DNA from: Lachnospiraceae bacterium M18-1
GTDB taxonomy: Bacteria > Bacillota > Clostridia > Lachnospirales > Lachnospiraceae
Assembly: GCA_000403295.2 (NCBI GenBank)
Contig: KE159609.1
Location: forward strand, 526,725 to 590,724
Length of the DNA: 64,000 nucleotides
Direction of reading: 5' to 3'
Positions within the stretch are counted from its first letter, which is position 1, and every line of letters begins with the position of its first letter. Shown one piece after another: positions 1-9,264 of the stretch. The notes below the pieces were generated by a model. It searched no databases. It saw only the letters and a list, made by a program, of their open reading frames with translations, and had not been told where the DNA came from. A program made the position numbers and the translations under genes.

Positions 1-32
1 GGGAAAACGAAAGAATCATAGGAGGTGAAAAA

Positions 33-455
33 ATGCCAACATTTAACCAGTTAGTTAGAAAAGGACGTCAGACTTCTGAGAAGAAATCTACAGCACCTGC
101 ACTTCAGAAGGGATACAATTCTCTGAAGAAGCGCGCGACAGACGCATCTGCACCGCAGAAGAGAGGTGTGTGTACAGCAGTTAAGACAGCGACACCGAAG
201 AAGCCGAATTCTGCTCTGAGGAAGATCGCCAGAGTACGTCTGTCTAATGGAATCGAAGTAACAAGCTACATTCCGGGTGAAGGACACAACCTGCAGGAGC
301 ATAGCGTAGTTATGATCCGTGGAGGAAGAGTAAAGGACCTGCCTGGTACAAGATACCACATCATCAGAGGTACGCTTGATACCGCAGGAGTTGCCAAGAG
401 AAGACAGGCACGTTCCAAATACGGCGCAAAGAGACCAAAAGACGCAAAAAAGTGA
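33..455 (+). CDS. rpsL: 30S ribosomal protein S12
   Basis: Small-subunit protein of the decoding centre and first gene of the str operon in this window. The 140-residue product carries the universal [11 protein letters not shown] block at residues 54-64, where the lysine altered in streptomycin resistance lies at about residue 56, and the GGRVKDLPG block at about 97-105. It has the extra stretch near residues 20-36 that lengthens Gram-positive S12 compared with the 124-residue E. coli protein. The start is fixed by an AGGAGG site at about 21-26. rpsG, fusA and tuf follow on the same strand in the usual order. Confidence 0.98.
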   Translation: MPTFNQLVRKGRQTSEKKSTAPALQKGYNSLKKRATDASAPQKRGVCTAVKTATPKKPNSALRKIARVRLSNGIEVTSYIPGEGHNLQEHSVVMIRGGRVKDLPGTRYHIIRGTLDTAGVAKRRQARSKYGAKRPKDAKK

Positions 456-809
456 TCACTTAGTGAATAACGCATGAAATGTGTTATGAACTTAGTGAGA
501 ACTTTTGTTCTTCGATGCGAAGCAGTGAAGAACTTCCTTATGAAGCAGCCGACACATTCACCAATGAAACGGCGAAGAACTTCCTTGTGAAGCAGTGAAG
601 AACAACCCAAAAACTACAAAGTTAAATCGTATCACAAACAGAACTATGACTAATCGTAGGTTGCGGATTAAAAAGCCCGGCACTCCGGGCATAGATTGGT
701 CCCTTAAGCCACGAGCACATGCTATGCGATTTCCATAGAGAGACACATGTGAGTACCGATGATTTAATCTCCGGTTATCCGGAAAATGATGATTAAGGAG
801 GGAAGGACC
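456..809 (+). other. rpsL-rpsG intergenic leader with short repeats and a hairpin
   Basis: This gap is about 350 bases, longer than is usual between S12 and S7 genes. It holds no convincing gene. Two degenerate copies of a GAAGAACTTCCTTNTGAAGCAG unit lie at about 526-548 and 573-595, and GAAGCAGTGAAGAAC occurs at 519-533 and 589-603. A GC-rich hairpin GCCCGG-CACT-CCGGGC sits at 675-690. In the minus direction it is followed by TTTT, in the plus direction by no T-run. Autogenous control by S7 in this spacer is known from E. coli. Whether this spacer does the same is only a guess. Confidence 0.55.
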
Positions 810-1280
810 GTGCCACGTAAAGGACATACTCAAAAAAGAGATGTATTAGCGGATCCAATATACAACAATAAGGTTGTTACCAAGCTTATCAACAATATCA
901 TGCTGGATGGTAAGAAGGGTGTAGCTCAGAAGATTGTATACGGAGCATTTGAAAGAGTTGAGGCTAAGGCTGACAAGCCGGCTATCGATGTGTTCGAGGA
1001 AGCAATGAACAACATCATGCCTGTACTGGAAGTAAAAGCAAGACGTATCGGCGGTGCGACATACCAGGTACCGATCGAGGTTCGGGCGGACAGAAGGCAG
1101 GCGCTTGCTCTTCGCTGGCTGACCATGTTCTCACGCAAGAGAGGCGAGAAGACCATGGAAGAAAGGCTTGCGAACGAGATTCTGGATGCGTCCAACAACA
1201 CAGGCGCATCTGTAAAAAGAAAAGAAGATATGCATAAGATGGCAGAGGCAAACAAGGCGTTTGCACATTACAGATTTTAA
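810..1280 (+). CDS. rpsG: 30S ribosomal protein S7
   Basis: Primary 16S rRNA-binding protein that nucleates assembly of the 30S head. A GTG start at 810 gives the canonical 156 residues beginning PRKGHTQKR. An AAGGAGGG site at 795-802 lies 7 bases upstream. An in-frame ATG at 786 would add eight residues and place that site inside the gene, so it was rejected. Family blocks visible include [12 protein letters not shown] and [12 protein letters not shown], with RWL further on. fusA begins 28 bases downstream. Confidence 0.97.
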   Translation: MPRKGHTQKRDVLADPIYNNKVVTKLINNIMLDGKKGVAQKIVYGAFERVEAKADKPAIDVFEEAMNNIMPVLEVKARRIGGATYQVPIEVRADRRQALALRWLTMFSRKRGEKTMEERLANEILDASNNTGASVKRKEDMHKMAEANKAFAHYRF

Positions 1281-1308
1281 AGTTGCATAAATATAGGAGG
1301 AGAAGATT

Positions 1309-3426
1309 TTGGCTGGAAGAGAATACCCATTAGAGAGAACCAGGAACATCGGTATCATGGCTCACATTGATGCGGGTAAGACAACACTGACAGAACGTAT
1401 TCTTTACTATACCGGTGTGAACTATAAAATCGGCGATACTCACGAAGGAACTGCGACCATGGACTGGATGGAGCAGGAACAGGAGAGGGGTATCACGATT
1501 ACTTCTGCTGCCACAACCTGTCACTGGACTTTGGAGGATCATACAAAGCCGAAGGAAGGCGCTCTGGAGCATCGTATCAATATCATTGATACGCCGGGAC
1601 ACGTTGACTTTACCGTAGAGGTAGAACGTTCACTTCGTGTTCTGGACGGGGCTGTCGGCGTATTCTGCGCAAAGGGCGGTGTTGAGCCGCAGTCAGAAAA
1701 CGTATGGCGTCAGGCTGACACGTATAATGTACCAAGAATGGCATTCATCAACAAGATGGATATTCTTGGAGCAGACTTCTACAATGCAGTAGAACAGATC
1801 AAAACCAGACTCGGCAAGAATGCAATCTGTCTTCAGCTGCCTATTGGCAAAGAAGATGATTTTAAGGGAATCATTGACCTGATGGAGATGGAAGCCTACA
1901 TCTACAACGATGAAAAGGGCGATGACATTTCTATTACAGAGATTCCGGAAGAAATGAAAGACGAAGCAGAACTGTACCGTTCAGAATTAGTAGAGAAAAT
2001 CTGCGATCTGGACGATGACCTCATGATGGAATACCTGGAAGGCAATGAGCCGTCCGTTGAGGATATGAAGAGAGTGCTTCGCAAGGCAACATGCGAGTGT
2101 ACTGCAGTACCGGTTTGCTGTGGTACCGCTTATAGAAATAAAGGTGTCCAGAAGCTCCTGGATGCGATTCTTGAATATATGCCGGCGCCGACAGACATTC
2201 CGCCGATTCAGGGAGTAGACCCGGACGGAAATGAAGTCGTAAGACATTCTTCTGACGAAGAGCCGTTTTCCGCACTGGCATTCAAGATCATGACAGACCC
2301 GTTCGTAGGAAAGTTAGCTTATTTCCGTGTGTATTCCGGTACCGTGAACTCCGGTTCTTACGTACTGAACGCGACGAAGGGCAAGAAGGAACGTGTTGGC
2401 CGTATCCTGCAGATGCACGCCAACAAGAGACAGGAACTGGACAAGGTGTACTCCGGAGATATCGCGGCAGCCATCGGATTCAAGCTGACGACTACAGGTG
2501 ATACCATCTGTGACGACCAGCATCCGGTGATCCTGGAGTCCATGGAATTTCCGGAGCCGGTTATCGAGCTCGCCATCGAGCCGAAGACCAAGGCTTCTCA
2601 GGGCAAGCTGGGAGAATCCCTTGCAAAGCTTGCGGAGGAGGATCCGACATTCCGTGCACACACCAATCCGGATACAGGACAGACCATCATCGCAGGTATG
2701 GGAGAGCTTCATCTGGAGATTATCGTAGACAGACTGCTGCGTGAGTTCAAGGTAGAGGCCAATGTAGGCGCGCCTCAGGTTGCTTACAAGGAATCCATCA
2801 CCAAGCCTGTGGAAGTGGACAGCAAGTATGCAAAACAGTCCGGTGGTCGTGGACAGTACGGACATTGTAAGGTAAAATTCGAACCAATGGACGTCAACGG
2901 AGAGGAGATCTACAAGTTCGAGTCTTCCGTAGTCGGCGGTGCGATTCCGAAGGAATACATTCCAGCTGTAGGCGAAGGTATCGAGGAAGCAATGAAGTCC
3001 GGTATTCTGGGCGGATTCCCGGTAGTCGGCATCTACGCGAATGTATACGACGGTTCCTACCATGAAGTCGATTCCAGTGAGATGGCATTCCACATCGCAG
3101 GCTCCCTTGCATTCAAGGATGCAATGAAGAAAGGCGCTCCGATCCTGTTAGAGCCCATCATGAAGGTGGAAGTGACCATGCCGGAAGAGTATATGGGAGA
3201 CATCATCGGAGATATCAACTCACGGCGCGGACGTATTGAAGGTATGGACGATCTGGGCGGCGGCAAGATTGTACGCGGATTCGTACCGTTGTCTGAGATG
3301 TTCGGATATGCGACAGACCTGCGTTCGAGAACACAGGGACGTGGAAACTACTCCATGTTCTTCGAAAGCTACGAACCGGTTCCGAAGTCAGTGACCGAAA
3401 AGGTATTATCGAATAAAAACGACTAA
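1309..3426 (+). CDS. fusA: Elongation factor G
   Basis: Translational GTPase that drives ribosomal translocation and, with RRF, recycling. The 705-residue length is typical. GTPase motifs are the P-loop AHIDAGKT at residues 18-25, switch I RGITI at 60-64, DTPGH at 94-98 and NKMD at 148-151. Domain IV and V blocks such as GGRGQYGH and RRGRIEGM are also present. The start is TTG at 1309, preceded by AGGAGGA at 1295-1301. Cotranscription with rpsG is likely from the short spacer. Confidence 0.98.
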   Translation: MAGREYPLERTRNIGIMAHIDAGKTTLTERILYYTGVNYKIGDTHEGTATMDWMEQEQERGITITSAATTCHWTLEDHTKPKEGALEHRINIIDTPGHVDFTVEVERSLRVLDGAVGVFCAKGGVEPQSENVWRQADTYNVPRMAFINKMDILGADFYNAVEQIKTRLGKNAICLQLPIGKEDDFKGIIDLMEMEAYIYNDEKGDDISITEIPEEMKDEAELYRSELVEKICDLDDDLMMEYLEGNEPSVEDMKRVLRKATCECTAVPVCCGTAYRNKGVQKLLDAILEYMPAPTDIPPIQGVDPDGNEVVRHSSDEEPFSALAFKIMTDPFVGKLAYFRVYSGTVNSGSYVLNATKGKKERVGRILQMHANKRQELDKVYSGDIAAAIGFKLTTTGDTICDDQHPVILESMEFPEPVIELAIEPKTKASQGKLGESLAKLAEEDPTFRAHTNPDTGQTIIAGMGELHLEIIVDRLLREFKVEANVGAPQVAYKESITKPVEVDSKYAKQSGGRGQYGHCKVKFEPMDVNGEEIYKFESSVVGGAIPKEYIPAVGEGIEEAMKSGILGGFPVVGIYANVYDGSYHEVDSSEMAFHIAGSLAFKDAMKKGAPILLEPIMKVEVTMPEEYMGDIIGDINSRRGRIEGMDDLGGGKIVRGFVPLSEMFGYATDLRSRTQGRGNYSMFFESYEPVPKSVTEKVLSNKND

Positions 3427-3552
3427 ATATTTATCAAAAAGGCTTGAAAAACCTATGAGTTTGAAATATAATCAAGGATAGCCGAGTAAAAAAACCGAAA
3501 CAATCTAAAAATGCCTGAAAGTCAGGTGCTATTATTAAGGAGGACATTCAAA

Positions 3553-4746
3553 ATGGCTAAAGCTAAATTTGAAAGAACAAAACCACATGCAAATATTGGT
3601 ACCATCGGCCACGTTGACCATGGTAAGACAACTCTGACAGCAGCGATCACAAAGGTTCTGTCTAAGAGAGTAGACGGTAATGCAGAGGTAGCTTTCGACA
3701 ACATCGATAAGGCTCCGGAAGAGAGAGAGCGTGGAATCACAATCTCTACCGCTCACGTTGAGTATGAGACAGACAACCGTCACTACGCACACGTTGACTG
3801 CCCGGGACATGCTGACTACGTTAAGAACATGATCACAGGAGCTGCTCAGATGGACGGCGCGATCCTGGTTGTAGCTGCTACAGACGGAGTTATGGCTCAG
3901 ACAAGAGAGCATATCCTACTTTCCCGTCAGGTTAACGTACCATATATCGTAGTATTCATGAACAAGTGCGATATGGTTGATGACGAAGAGCTGCTCGAGC
4001 TGGTTGAGATGGAGATCCGTGAACTGCTTGACGAGTATGAGTTCCCGGGAGATGACACTCCTGTTATCCAGGGTTCTGCTCTGAAGGCTCTGGAAGATCC
4101 GGAGAGCGAATGGGGCGACAAGGTTATGGAGCTCATGAAGGCTGTTGACGAGTGGATCCCGACACCGGAGCGTGATACAGATAAGCCGTTCCTGATGCCT
4201 GTAGAGGACGTATTCTCCATCACAGGACGTGGAACTGTTGCTACAGGCCGTGTAGAGCGTGGAACACTTCACGTATCTGACGAAGTAGAGATCATCGGTA
4301 TCCATGAGGATATCCGTAAGACTGTTGTAACTGGTATCGAGATGTTCCGTAAGCTGCTTGACGAGGCTCGTGCAGGTGATAACATCGGCGCACTGCTTCG
4401 TGGTGTTCAGAGAACAGAGATCGAAAGAGGACAGGTTCTGATCAAACCAGGTACAGTAAAGTGCCACACAAAGTTTACCTGCCAGGTTTACGTACTGACA
4501 AAGGATGAAGGTGGACGTCATACACCGTTCTTCAACAACTACAGACCGCAGTTCTATTTCAGAACAACAGACGTTACAGGTGTCTGCGATCTGCCGGAAG
4601 GTATCGAGATGTGTATGCCTGGTGATAACGTAGAGATGACTGTAGAGCTGATTCATCCGGTAGCTATGGAGGAAGGTCTTCGTTTCGCTATCCGTGAAGG
4701 CGGACGTACAGTAGGATCTGGTACAGTAGCTAAGATTATCGAGTAA
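3553..4746 (+). CDS. tuf: Elongation factor Tu
   Basis: GTPase that delivers aminoacyl-tRNA to the ribosome. The ATG at 3553 gives 397 residues starting AKAKFERTK, with AAGGAGG at 3537-3543. An ATG at 3511 opens the same frame but would add 14 unrelated residues, so it was rejected. Motifs are GHVDHGKT at 19-26, RGITI at about 60-64, DCPGH at 82-86 and NKCD at 137-140. A strong hairpin terminator closes the operon downstream. Confidence 0.98.
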   Translation: MAKAKFERTKPHANIGTIGHVDHGKTTLTAAITKVLSKRVDGNAEVAFDNIDKAPEERERGITISTAHVEYETDNRHYAHVDCPGHADYVKNMITGAAQMDGAILVVAATDGVMAQTREHILLSRQVNVPYIVVFMNKCDMVDDEELLELVEMEIRELLDEYEFPGDDTPVIQGSALKALEDPESEWGDKVMELMKAVDEWIPTPERDTDKPFLMPVEDVFSITGRGTVATGRVERGTLHVSDEVEIIGIHEDIRKTVVTGIEMFRKLLDEARAGDNIGALLRGVQRTEIERGQVLIKPGTVKCHTKFTCQVYVLTKDEGGRHTPFFNNYRPQFYFRTTDVTGVCDLPEGIEMCMPGDNVEMTVELIHPVAMEEGLRFAIREGGRTVGSGTVAKIIE

Positions 4747-4817
4747 TCAGTAAAAAGTGATATTTCAAGGGGCTTTCTGAGAAATCGGGGAGTCCTTTTT
4801 GCTGATGCGCAGTAAAG

Positions 4818-4851
4818 AAGGGGCTGACTTTTTTGAAATCAGCCCCTTTTT
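4818..4851. terminator. Intrinsic terminator after tuf, shared by convergent genes
   Basis: Stem AAGGGGCTGA (4818-4827) pairs with TCAGCCCCTT (4839-4848) and a T-run follows. It lies between tuf and the convergent aminopeptidase gene, so it can serve both strands. Confidence 0.9.
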
Positions 4852-4914
4852 GTGAGAAAAAGTATTCCTATAATCATGGACAGTCGATATGATCCAAGGT
4901 ATTTCTTACTCAGT

Positions 4915-6213
4915 CTATTCGAAAAATGCTTTCGCGAACCGGCTCAGCGCGATCTGGTCTTTGACGCCCATCATCTCCCGGCTGGAATGCATAGCCAAAA
5001 TGCCGGCTCCGGTATCTACCGTCCGCACGGGCAGGTGGGAGGAGAGGATAGAGGCGATCGTCCCGCCCCCCTTTGTGTTGGAATGCTTGGCAAAACGCTG
5101 GTAAGGAATGTTCCTGTCCTCGCACAGGGCGATCATGGACGCGAGAGCTTCACAGTCCCAGGCATAGGACTGATTACTGGCTGATTTGAACACAAATCCC
5201 TGGTTCATGACCGGATAATTGGTAATATCCTGGACTGCCGGATAGTTGGGATGGTAGGCGTGGGCCACGTCCGCGGAGACCATCAGTCCTCCTGACAGGT
5301 CTGCCATACAGTCAACCATGCTCTTCCCAAAGGACTGCCAGATTTTTCCGATGATTACGGCAGGGAGGAAGGAATCCGCACCCTGCTTGCTGAGGCTGCC
5401 GATCTCCTCATTGTCAAACAGGCAGACCAGATTGACCCTGCTTCGGTTACGGCTTTCCGCCAACCCGTGTATCAGCGCGCAGACGGAGGTGATGTCGTCA
5501 AGCCGGGGGGCGGAAATAAATTCTTCCGTGATACCTGCCAGCTCCGGCCGGTCCAGATTGTAAAGGCACAGGTCATAATCCAGGATTTCATTTGCTTCTA
5601 CATCCAGTTCCTTTGCCAGCAGCCTTACCAGAGTAGAATCCTTGTTCAGCATATCATCCAGAGTCCCCAGGATCGGAAGGAGATGCTTCTGGTTATCGAC
5701 CGGAGAACCTTTCTCATTGGCTGTACGGTTCATATGAATCGCCAGGTTCGGCAGACAGACCATAGGACGCTGAAAATCAATCAGATGGCCGATCGGACGG
5801 TCATAGGACGGCCCCCGCGTAACCACCTTTCCTGCCAGAGACAGGGAGCGGTCGAAAAAGCTGCTCAGGATTGGGCCGCCGTAGAGCTCCGTATTTAACT
5901 GCATGTATCCATGGGTAAATAGTTCCGGATTCGGTTTCACCTTGATGGCCGGAAAATCCGTATGTGCACCGCCGATATGGATGCCGTTGGAAAGGCTGCA
6001 GTCCTGTCCGATGGTGAAGGCATAAAGCGTGGTATCGAAAGGGCAGCAGAAATATCGTCCGCCCCGCTCCAATGCCCAGGGGTCACTTAGCCGCAGCTCT
6101 ATAAAGCCTGCCTGCTGAAGCACTTTTTTACTGTGGGCGGTGACGTGAAAGGCGGAGGTGCCTTTTTCCAGATATTCAAAAAGCTGTGAAATCTCTGTCG
6201 GTAATGTTTGCAT
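4915..6213 (-). CDS. M18 family aminopeptidase (aspartyl aminopeptidase-like)
   Basis: Cytoplasmic di-zinc aminopeptidase that trims N-terminal residues, in characterised members often acidic ones, from peptides. The ATG at 6213 gives 432 residues and has GGAG 7 bases upstream. The longer frame to 6282 lacks a site. Metal-binding motifs visible are GGAHTD at residues 81-86, LDDITS in the middle, FDNEEIGS with the catalytic glutamate, SADVAHAYHP and HSNTKGGGT near the end. This matches the M18 pattern and the usual length of about 430. It stands alone between converging tuf and diverging rpiB. Confidence 0.93.
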   Translation of the reverse strand: MQTLPTEISQLFEYLEKGTSAFHVTAHSKKVLQQAGFIELRLSDPWALERGGRYFCCPFDTTLYAFTIGQDCSLSNGIHIGGAHTDFPAIKVKPNPELFTHGYMQLNTELYGGPILSSFFDRSLSLAGKVVTRGPSYDRPIGHLIDFQRPMVCLPNLAIHMNRTANEKGSPVDNQKHLLPILGTLDDMLNKDSTLVRLLAKELDVEANEILDYDLCLYNLDRPELAGITEEFISAPRLDDITSVCALIHGLAESRNRSRVNLVCLFDNEEIGSLSKQGADSFLPAVIIGKIWQSFGKSMVDCMADLSGGLMVSADVAHAYHPNYPAVQDITNYPVMNQGFVFKSASNQSYAWDCEALASMIALCEDRNIPYQRFAKHSNTKGGGTIASILSSHLPVRTVDTGAGILAMHSSREMMGVKDQIALSRFAKAFFE

Positions 6214-6398
6214 GATCATTCTCCATTCTATATTCTTTTCAAAAGATTTGCCAGCTGTGCGGTGGTGTGCTCCGTGAAACATACAGCACAGCCGGAGATT
6301 TCTCAGAACAGCAAACGGAAGAGCTGCCTTCTGCTCCGAGCCTCTACCAGATATATTACCACAAACATTGTATCATATCCACGGTGCGAATTTATGCA

Positions 6399-6427
6399 TT
6401 GTAACCAACCCGGAAATCTGTTACAAT
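6399..6427 (+). promoter_or_regulatory. Sigma-A type promoter for the rpiB-mtnA unit
   Basis: TTGTAA at 6399-6404 and TACAAT at 6422-6427 are separated by 17 bases, about 70 bases upstream of the rpiB start. Confidence 0.7.
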
Positions 6428-6498
6428 AAAACCACAGATGATTGCCTGGACCGTGCACTGTACTGCACGCAAGGCACATGAGAAGGAGGATAAATGGC

Positions 6499-6948
6499 AT
6501 GATAGTAGGAATTGGAAATGACCATTCGGCATTGGAGCTGAAGGCAGAGATCATAGAATTTTTAACAGAAAGCGGACACGAGATCATCGATTACGGAACA
6601 AATTCTTCGGAAAGCTGCGATTATCCGATCTATGGGGAGATCGTGGCAAATGCGGTTGTAAAGGGGGAAGTGGACCGGGGAATCCTGATCTGCGGGACCG
6701 GGCTGGGAATCTCCCTTGCGGCCAATAAGGTAAAAGGAATCCGGGCGGCGGTGTGCAGCGAGCCTTTTACTGCCAAGATGTCCAGGGAGCATAACGACTG
6801 CAATATCCTGGCCTTTGGAGCCAGAGTCGTAGGGGCGGAGCTGGCTAAGATGATCGTGGACGTATGGATGCGCACAGAATTTTCCGGAGCAGAGCGCCAT
6901 ATCAACCGGGTAAATATGATCATGGATATTGAAAAGAAAAACGACTGA
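6499..6948 (+). CDS. rpiB: RpiB/LacA/LacB family sugar-phosphate isomerase
   Basis: Aldose-ketose isomerase of the RpiB fold, probably interconverting ribose 5-phosphate and ribulose 5-phosphate. The ATG at 6499 has AAGGAGGA 8 bases upstream and gives 149 residues, the family length. The upstream extension to 6442 was rejected. Visible are GNDHSA at 6-11, the catalytic cysteine in GILICGTGLG at about 61-70 and the ring-opening histidine region REHND at 96-100. The next gene, mtnA, isomerises methylthioribose 1-phosphate. The pairing suggests a pentose-phosphate or thiopentose salvage unit, so the true substrate may not be plain ribose 5-phosphate. Confidence 0.88.
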   Translation: MIVGIGNDHSALELKAEIIEFLTESGHEIIDYGTNSSESCDYPIYGEIVANAVVKGEVDRGILICGTGLGISLAANKVKGIRAAVCSEPFTAKMSREHNDCNILAFGARVVGAELAKMIVDVWMRTEFSGAERHINRVNMIMDIEKKND

Positions 6949-6968
6949 GGAGCAGGATAGATAGAGTA

Positions 6969-8042
6969 ATGGTAAAATCAGAAAAAAGCATTTTAGATTT
7001 CGAGACGGTCAAATTGGATACAGAGAACCGTGCGCTGGTGATCATCGATCAGACAAAGCTTCCGGGGAAGATTGAACTGCTATCCCTGACAGACATCAAA
7101 GATATCTGGGAGGCCATCCGCCTTCTGAAAGTACGGGGGGCTCCGGCTATCGGAGTTGCGGCTGCGGCCGGGATTTATCTGGCTGCAGAGCAGATCGGCA
7201 CGGACGATCCGCAGAGTTTCTATGAGGAATTTCAGCAGGCAAAGAATTATCTAGCCGGTTCCCGCCCTACAGCGGTGAATCTGTTCTGGGCGCTGGACCG
7301 TATGGAACATGTGGTCCGGACACATCTCACAGAAAGCGTTGCCGAGATCAGGATGCATCTCCAAAAAGAGGCCGTCCGCATCCACGACGAGGACATTGAA
7401 GTATGCCGGAGGATCGGGGAGCATGCGCTGACATTGGTAAAACCGGGAGACGGGCTTCTGACACACTGCAACGCAGGCCAGCTTGCCACGGTAAAGTACG
7501 GGACAGCTACGGCTCCCATGTATCTGGGGCAGGAGCGGGGATATGATTTTCACATTTTCGTAGACGAGACCCGCCCTCTTCTGCAGGGTGCACGCCTGAC
7601 CGCATCGGAACTGCACGCGGCCGGTATGGATGTGACATTGATCTGCGATAATATGTCTGCCGCTGTCATGAAAAAAGGGCTGGTCCAGGCTGTATTTGTG
7701 GGATGCGACCGGGTGGCGGCCAACGGGGATACGGCCAATAAGATCGGAACTTCCGTTGTTGCATGCGTGGCAAAGCAGTACAAAGTTCCGCTATATATAT
7801 GCGCGCCTACCTCTACCATTGATATGACGCTGAAGACAGGAGAAGAGATTCCGATTGAAGAGCGCGCCCCGGAAGAGATTACGGAGATGTGGTATGAAAA
7901 CCGTATGGCGCCGGAGTCTGTGAAGGTGTATAATCCCTGCTTCGATGTGACGGACCACAGCCTGATCGCTGCGATCATCACGGAAAATGGAATCGCACGT
8001 CCTCCATATAAGGAGGCGTTTGAAAAATTAGTGCATAAATAA
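6969..8042 (+). CDS. mtnA: S-methyl-5-thioribose-1-phosphate isomerase
   Basis: Converts 5-methylthioribose 1-phosphate to the ribulose form in methionine salvage. Some members also act on 5-deoxyribose 1-phosphate or ribose 1,5-bisphosphate. The 357-residue protein has the RGAPAIG block, the catalytic cysteine in THCNAGQLAT at about residue 167 and the catalytic aspartate in GCDRVAANGD at about 246. These distinguish it from eIF2B subunits. The start at 6969 follows rpiB by 20 bases. No mtnK, mtnP or later salvage enzymes are adjacent, so a full Met cycle cannot be inferred from this window. Confidence 0.92.
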   Translation: MVKSEKSILDFETVKLDTENRALVIIDQTKLPGKIELLSLTDIKDIWEAIRLLKVRGAPAIGVAAAAGIYLAAEQIGTDDPQSFYEEFQQAKNYLAGSRPTAVNLFWALDRMEHVVRTHLTESVAEIRMHLQKEAVRIHDEDIEVCRRIGEHALTLVKPGDGLLTHCNAGQLATVKYGTATAPMYLGQERGYDFHIFVDETRPLLQGARLTASELHAAGMDVTLICDNMSAAVMKKGLVQAVFVGCDRVAANGDTANKIGTSVVACVAKQYKVPLYICAPTSTIDMTLKTGEEIPIEERAPEEITEMWYENRMAPESVKVYNPCFDVTDHSLIAAIITENGIARPPYKEAFEKLVHK

Positions 8043-8045
8043 GGT

Positions 8046-8082
8046 GCTGCATGTCATGCCTGGTTATGGCATGATATGCAGC
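8046..8082 (+). terminator. Long stem-loop after mtnA
   Basis: Arms 8046-8060 and 8068-8082 (GCTGCATGTCATGCC and its complement, one mismatch) form a 15-bp stem. No T-run follows, so it may stabilise the 3' end or terminate with a factor rather than act as a simple intrinsic terminator. Confidence 0.5.
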
Positions 8083-8135
8083 TAAATAAGGGCAGTGTGC
8101 CAAAACAGCTTCTTTCTGCATACAATGAAATATAA

Positions 8136-8579
8136 ATGTCTGAAATGGAAGTGGAAGCTATGGAAGGAAAACTGCCATATTATATGGTATATCCGATGCC
8201 ATTTATCTATGATGATGAGCGGCTGGACCGAAGGGATTATGAATACATGAGAAGCCTGTACCCAGATACGGCCAAGCGGGTGCTGCCCTATGTTGAGGAA
8301 GAGTGTGACCGCTGTGACGGACCGGACAGTATGATCTATGACGAATATCCCGACCAGCTTCAGCTCCGGCTGATGAGCGGACGAATCTATGACCGGATAA
8401 AGTCTGAGGAACGGCCCTTTGGTGAAAATGATTCAGCCCAGGAGATGAAGGGCGTGGAAGGCCAGCAGTTTAGAAGGGTACGTCAGGATTGGCTGCGGGA
8501 TTTGATTGATGTAATGCTCTATCAGGAGCTGTATAAGCGGCGGAGCGAGAACCGCAGACTGCGGCAGAAGTTTTACTGA
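8136..8579 (+). CDS. Hypothetical acidic protein, YYMVYPMP N-terminal block
   Basis: A 147-residue protein that I do not recognise. It starts with an acidic stretch, then a tyrosine- and proline-rich segment (YYMVYPMPF), many DR/DE pairs, a CDRCDG motif at about residues 57-62 and a basic C-terminus (KRRSENRRLRQKFY). No membrane segment or signal peptide is seen. There is no good ribosome-binding site for the ATG at 8136. The ATG at 8160 is an alternative start. The coding pattern and its place between mtnA and the kinase-like gene support a real gene, perhaps lineage-specific. Confidence 0.7.
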   Translation: MSEMEVEAMEGKLPYYMVYPMPFIYDDERLDRRDYEYMRSLYPDTAKRVLPYVEEECDRCDGPDSMIYDEYPDQLQLRLMSGRIYDRIKSEERPFGENDSAQEMKGVEGQQFRRVRQDWLRDLIDVMLYQELYKRRSENRRLRQKFY

Positions 8580-8609
8580 AACAAATAAAATACAGGGGAC
8601 ATTAAGGGT

Positions 8610-9113
8610 ATGAAAAAGAAGAATATTATTTTTATCGGTATGCCCGCCGTTGGAAAAAGTACGATCGGCGTCGTGGCTGCAAAACGGCTGGGAATGCGGT
8701 TTGTGGACACGGATCTCCTAATTCAGGAGCAGGAAGGCAAGCTGCTCCACGAGATCATAGCAGAGGCCGGGGAGGAAGGTTTCCTTGCCATCGAAAACCA
8801 GGTGAACAGGGATATCAATGTGGAGAATGCGGTCATTGCCCCCGGAGGAAGCGTAGTCTACAGTGACGAGGCAATGCGGCATTTTAAAGAGATCGGAACC
8901 GTGATTTATCTGAAGGTTTCTTATCAAACGATTAAGCGGAGGATACGAAATCCGCAGCAGCGGGGCGTCGTTCTGCGGGAAGGTCAGAGTTTTCAGGAAC
9001 TTTATGAAGAACGAGTAAAATTGTTTGAAAAATATGCAGATATTACAATAGAAGAGGATCAACTTTCTGTAGAAGAAACAATAGGAAAAGTGCTCTCTGT
9101 AATAAAAATTTAA
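8610..9113 (+). CDS. Shikimate kinase-like NMP-kinase fold protein
   Basis: P-loop kinase of the shikimate kinase fold, 167 residues. Walker A is GMPAVGKS at 10-17, the FVDTD block at 31-35 holds the metal and substrate aspartates, and a lid arginine region (YEER) lies near the C-terminus. In true AroK the segment EEGFR supplies an arginine that binds shikimate. Here the equivalent is EEGFLAIE at about 55-62, and the GGG motif is reduced to PGGS. The fold is clear, but shikimate may not be the substrate. No other aro gene is nearby. murA follows with its own promoter. Confidence 0.75.
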   Translation: MKKKNIIFIGMPAVGKSTIGVVAAKRLGMRFVDTDLLIQEQEGKLLHEIIAEAGEEGFLAIENQVNRDINVENAVIAPGGSVVYSDEAMRHFKEIGTVIYLKVSYQTIKRRIRNPQQRGVVLREGQSFQELYEERVKLFEKYADITIEEDQLSVEETIGKVLSVIKI

Positions 9114-9152
9114 TAAATTTATAATTATAATGTTGCATCTGAGAAAAAAGAT

Positions 9153-9180
9153 TTTACAAATTGGATTTTTGTGGTATACT
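9153..9180 (+). promoter_or_regulatory. Extended -10 promoter upstream of murA
   Basis: TTTACA at 9153-9158 and TATACT at 9175-9180 are 16 bases apart, with TG one base before the -10 box. It sits in an AT-rich gap about 85 bases ahead of the murA start. Confidence 0.75.
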
Positions 9181-9264
9181 ATATAAGATTTTTAAAATTA
9201 GTCTGGATAGATATGATTTCGAAAATCAGTGATTGTAACAATATCGGATAATCGAGGTGCGGTA

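Noticed and set aside
2314..3093. Minus-strand frame of 259 codons inside fusA
   Set aside because: Antisense of a highly conserved gene, with no independent signal.
4852..5184. Plus-strand frame opposite the M18 aminopeptidase
   Set aside because: Shadow of a well-supported gene. It starts in the terminator and shows no protein motif.
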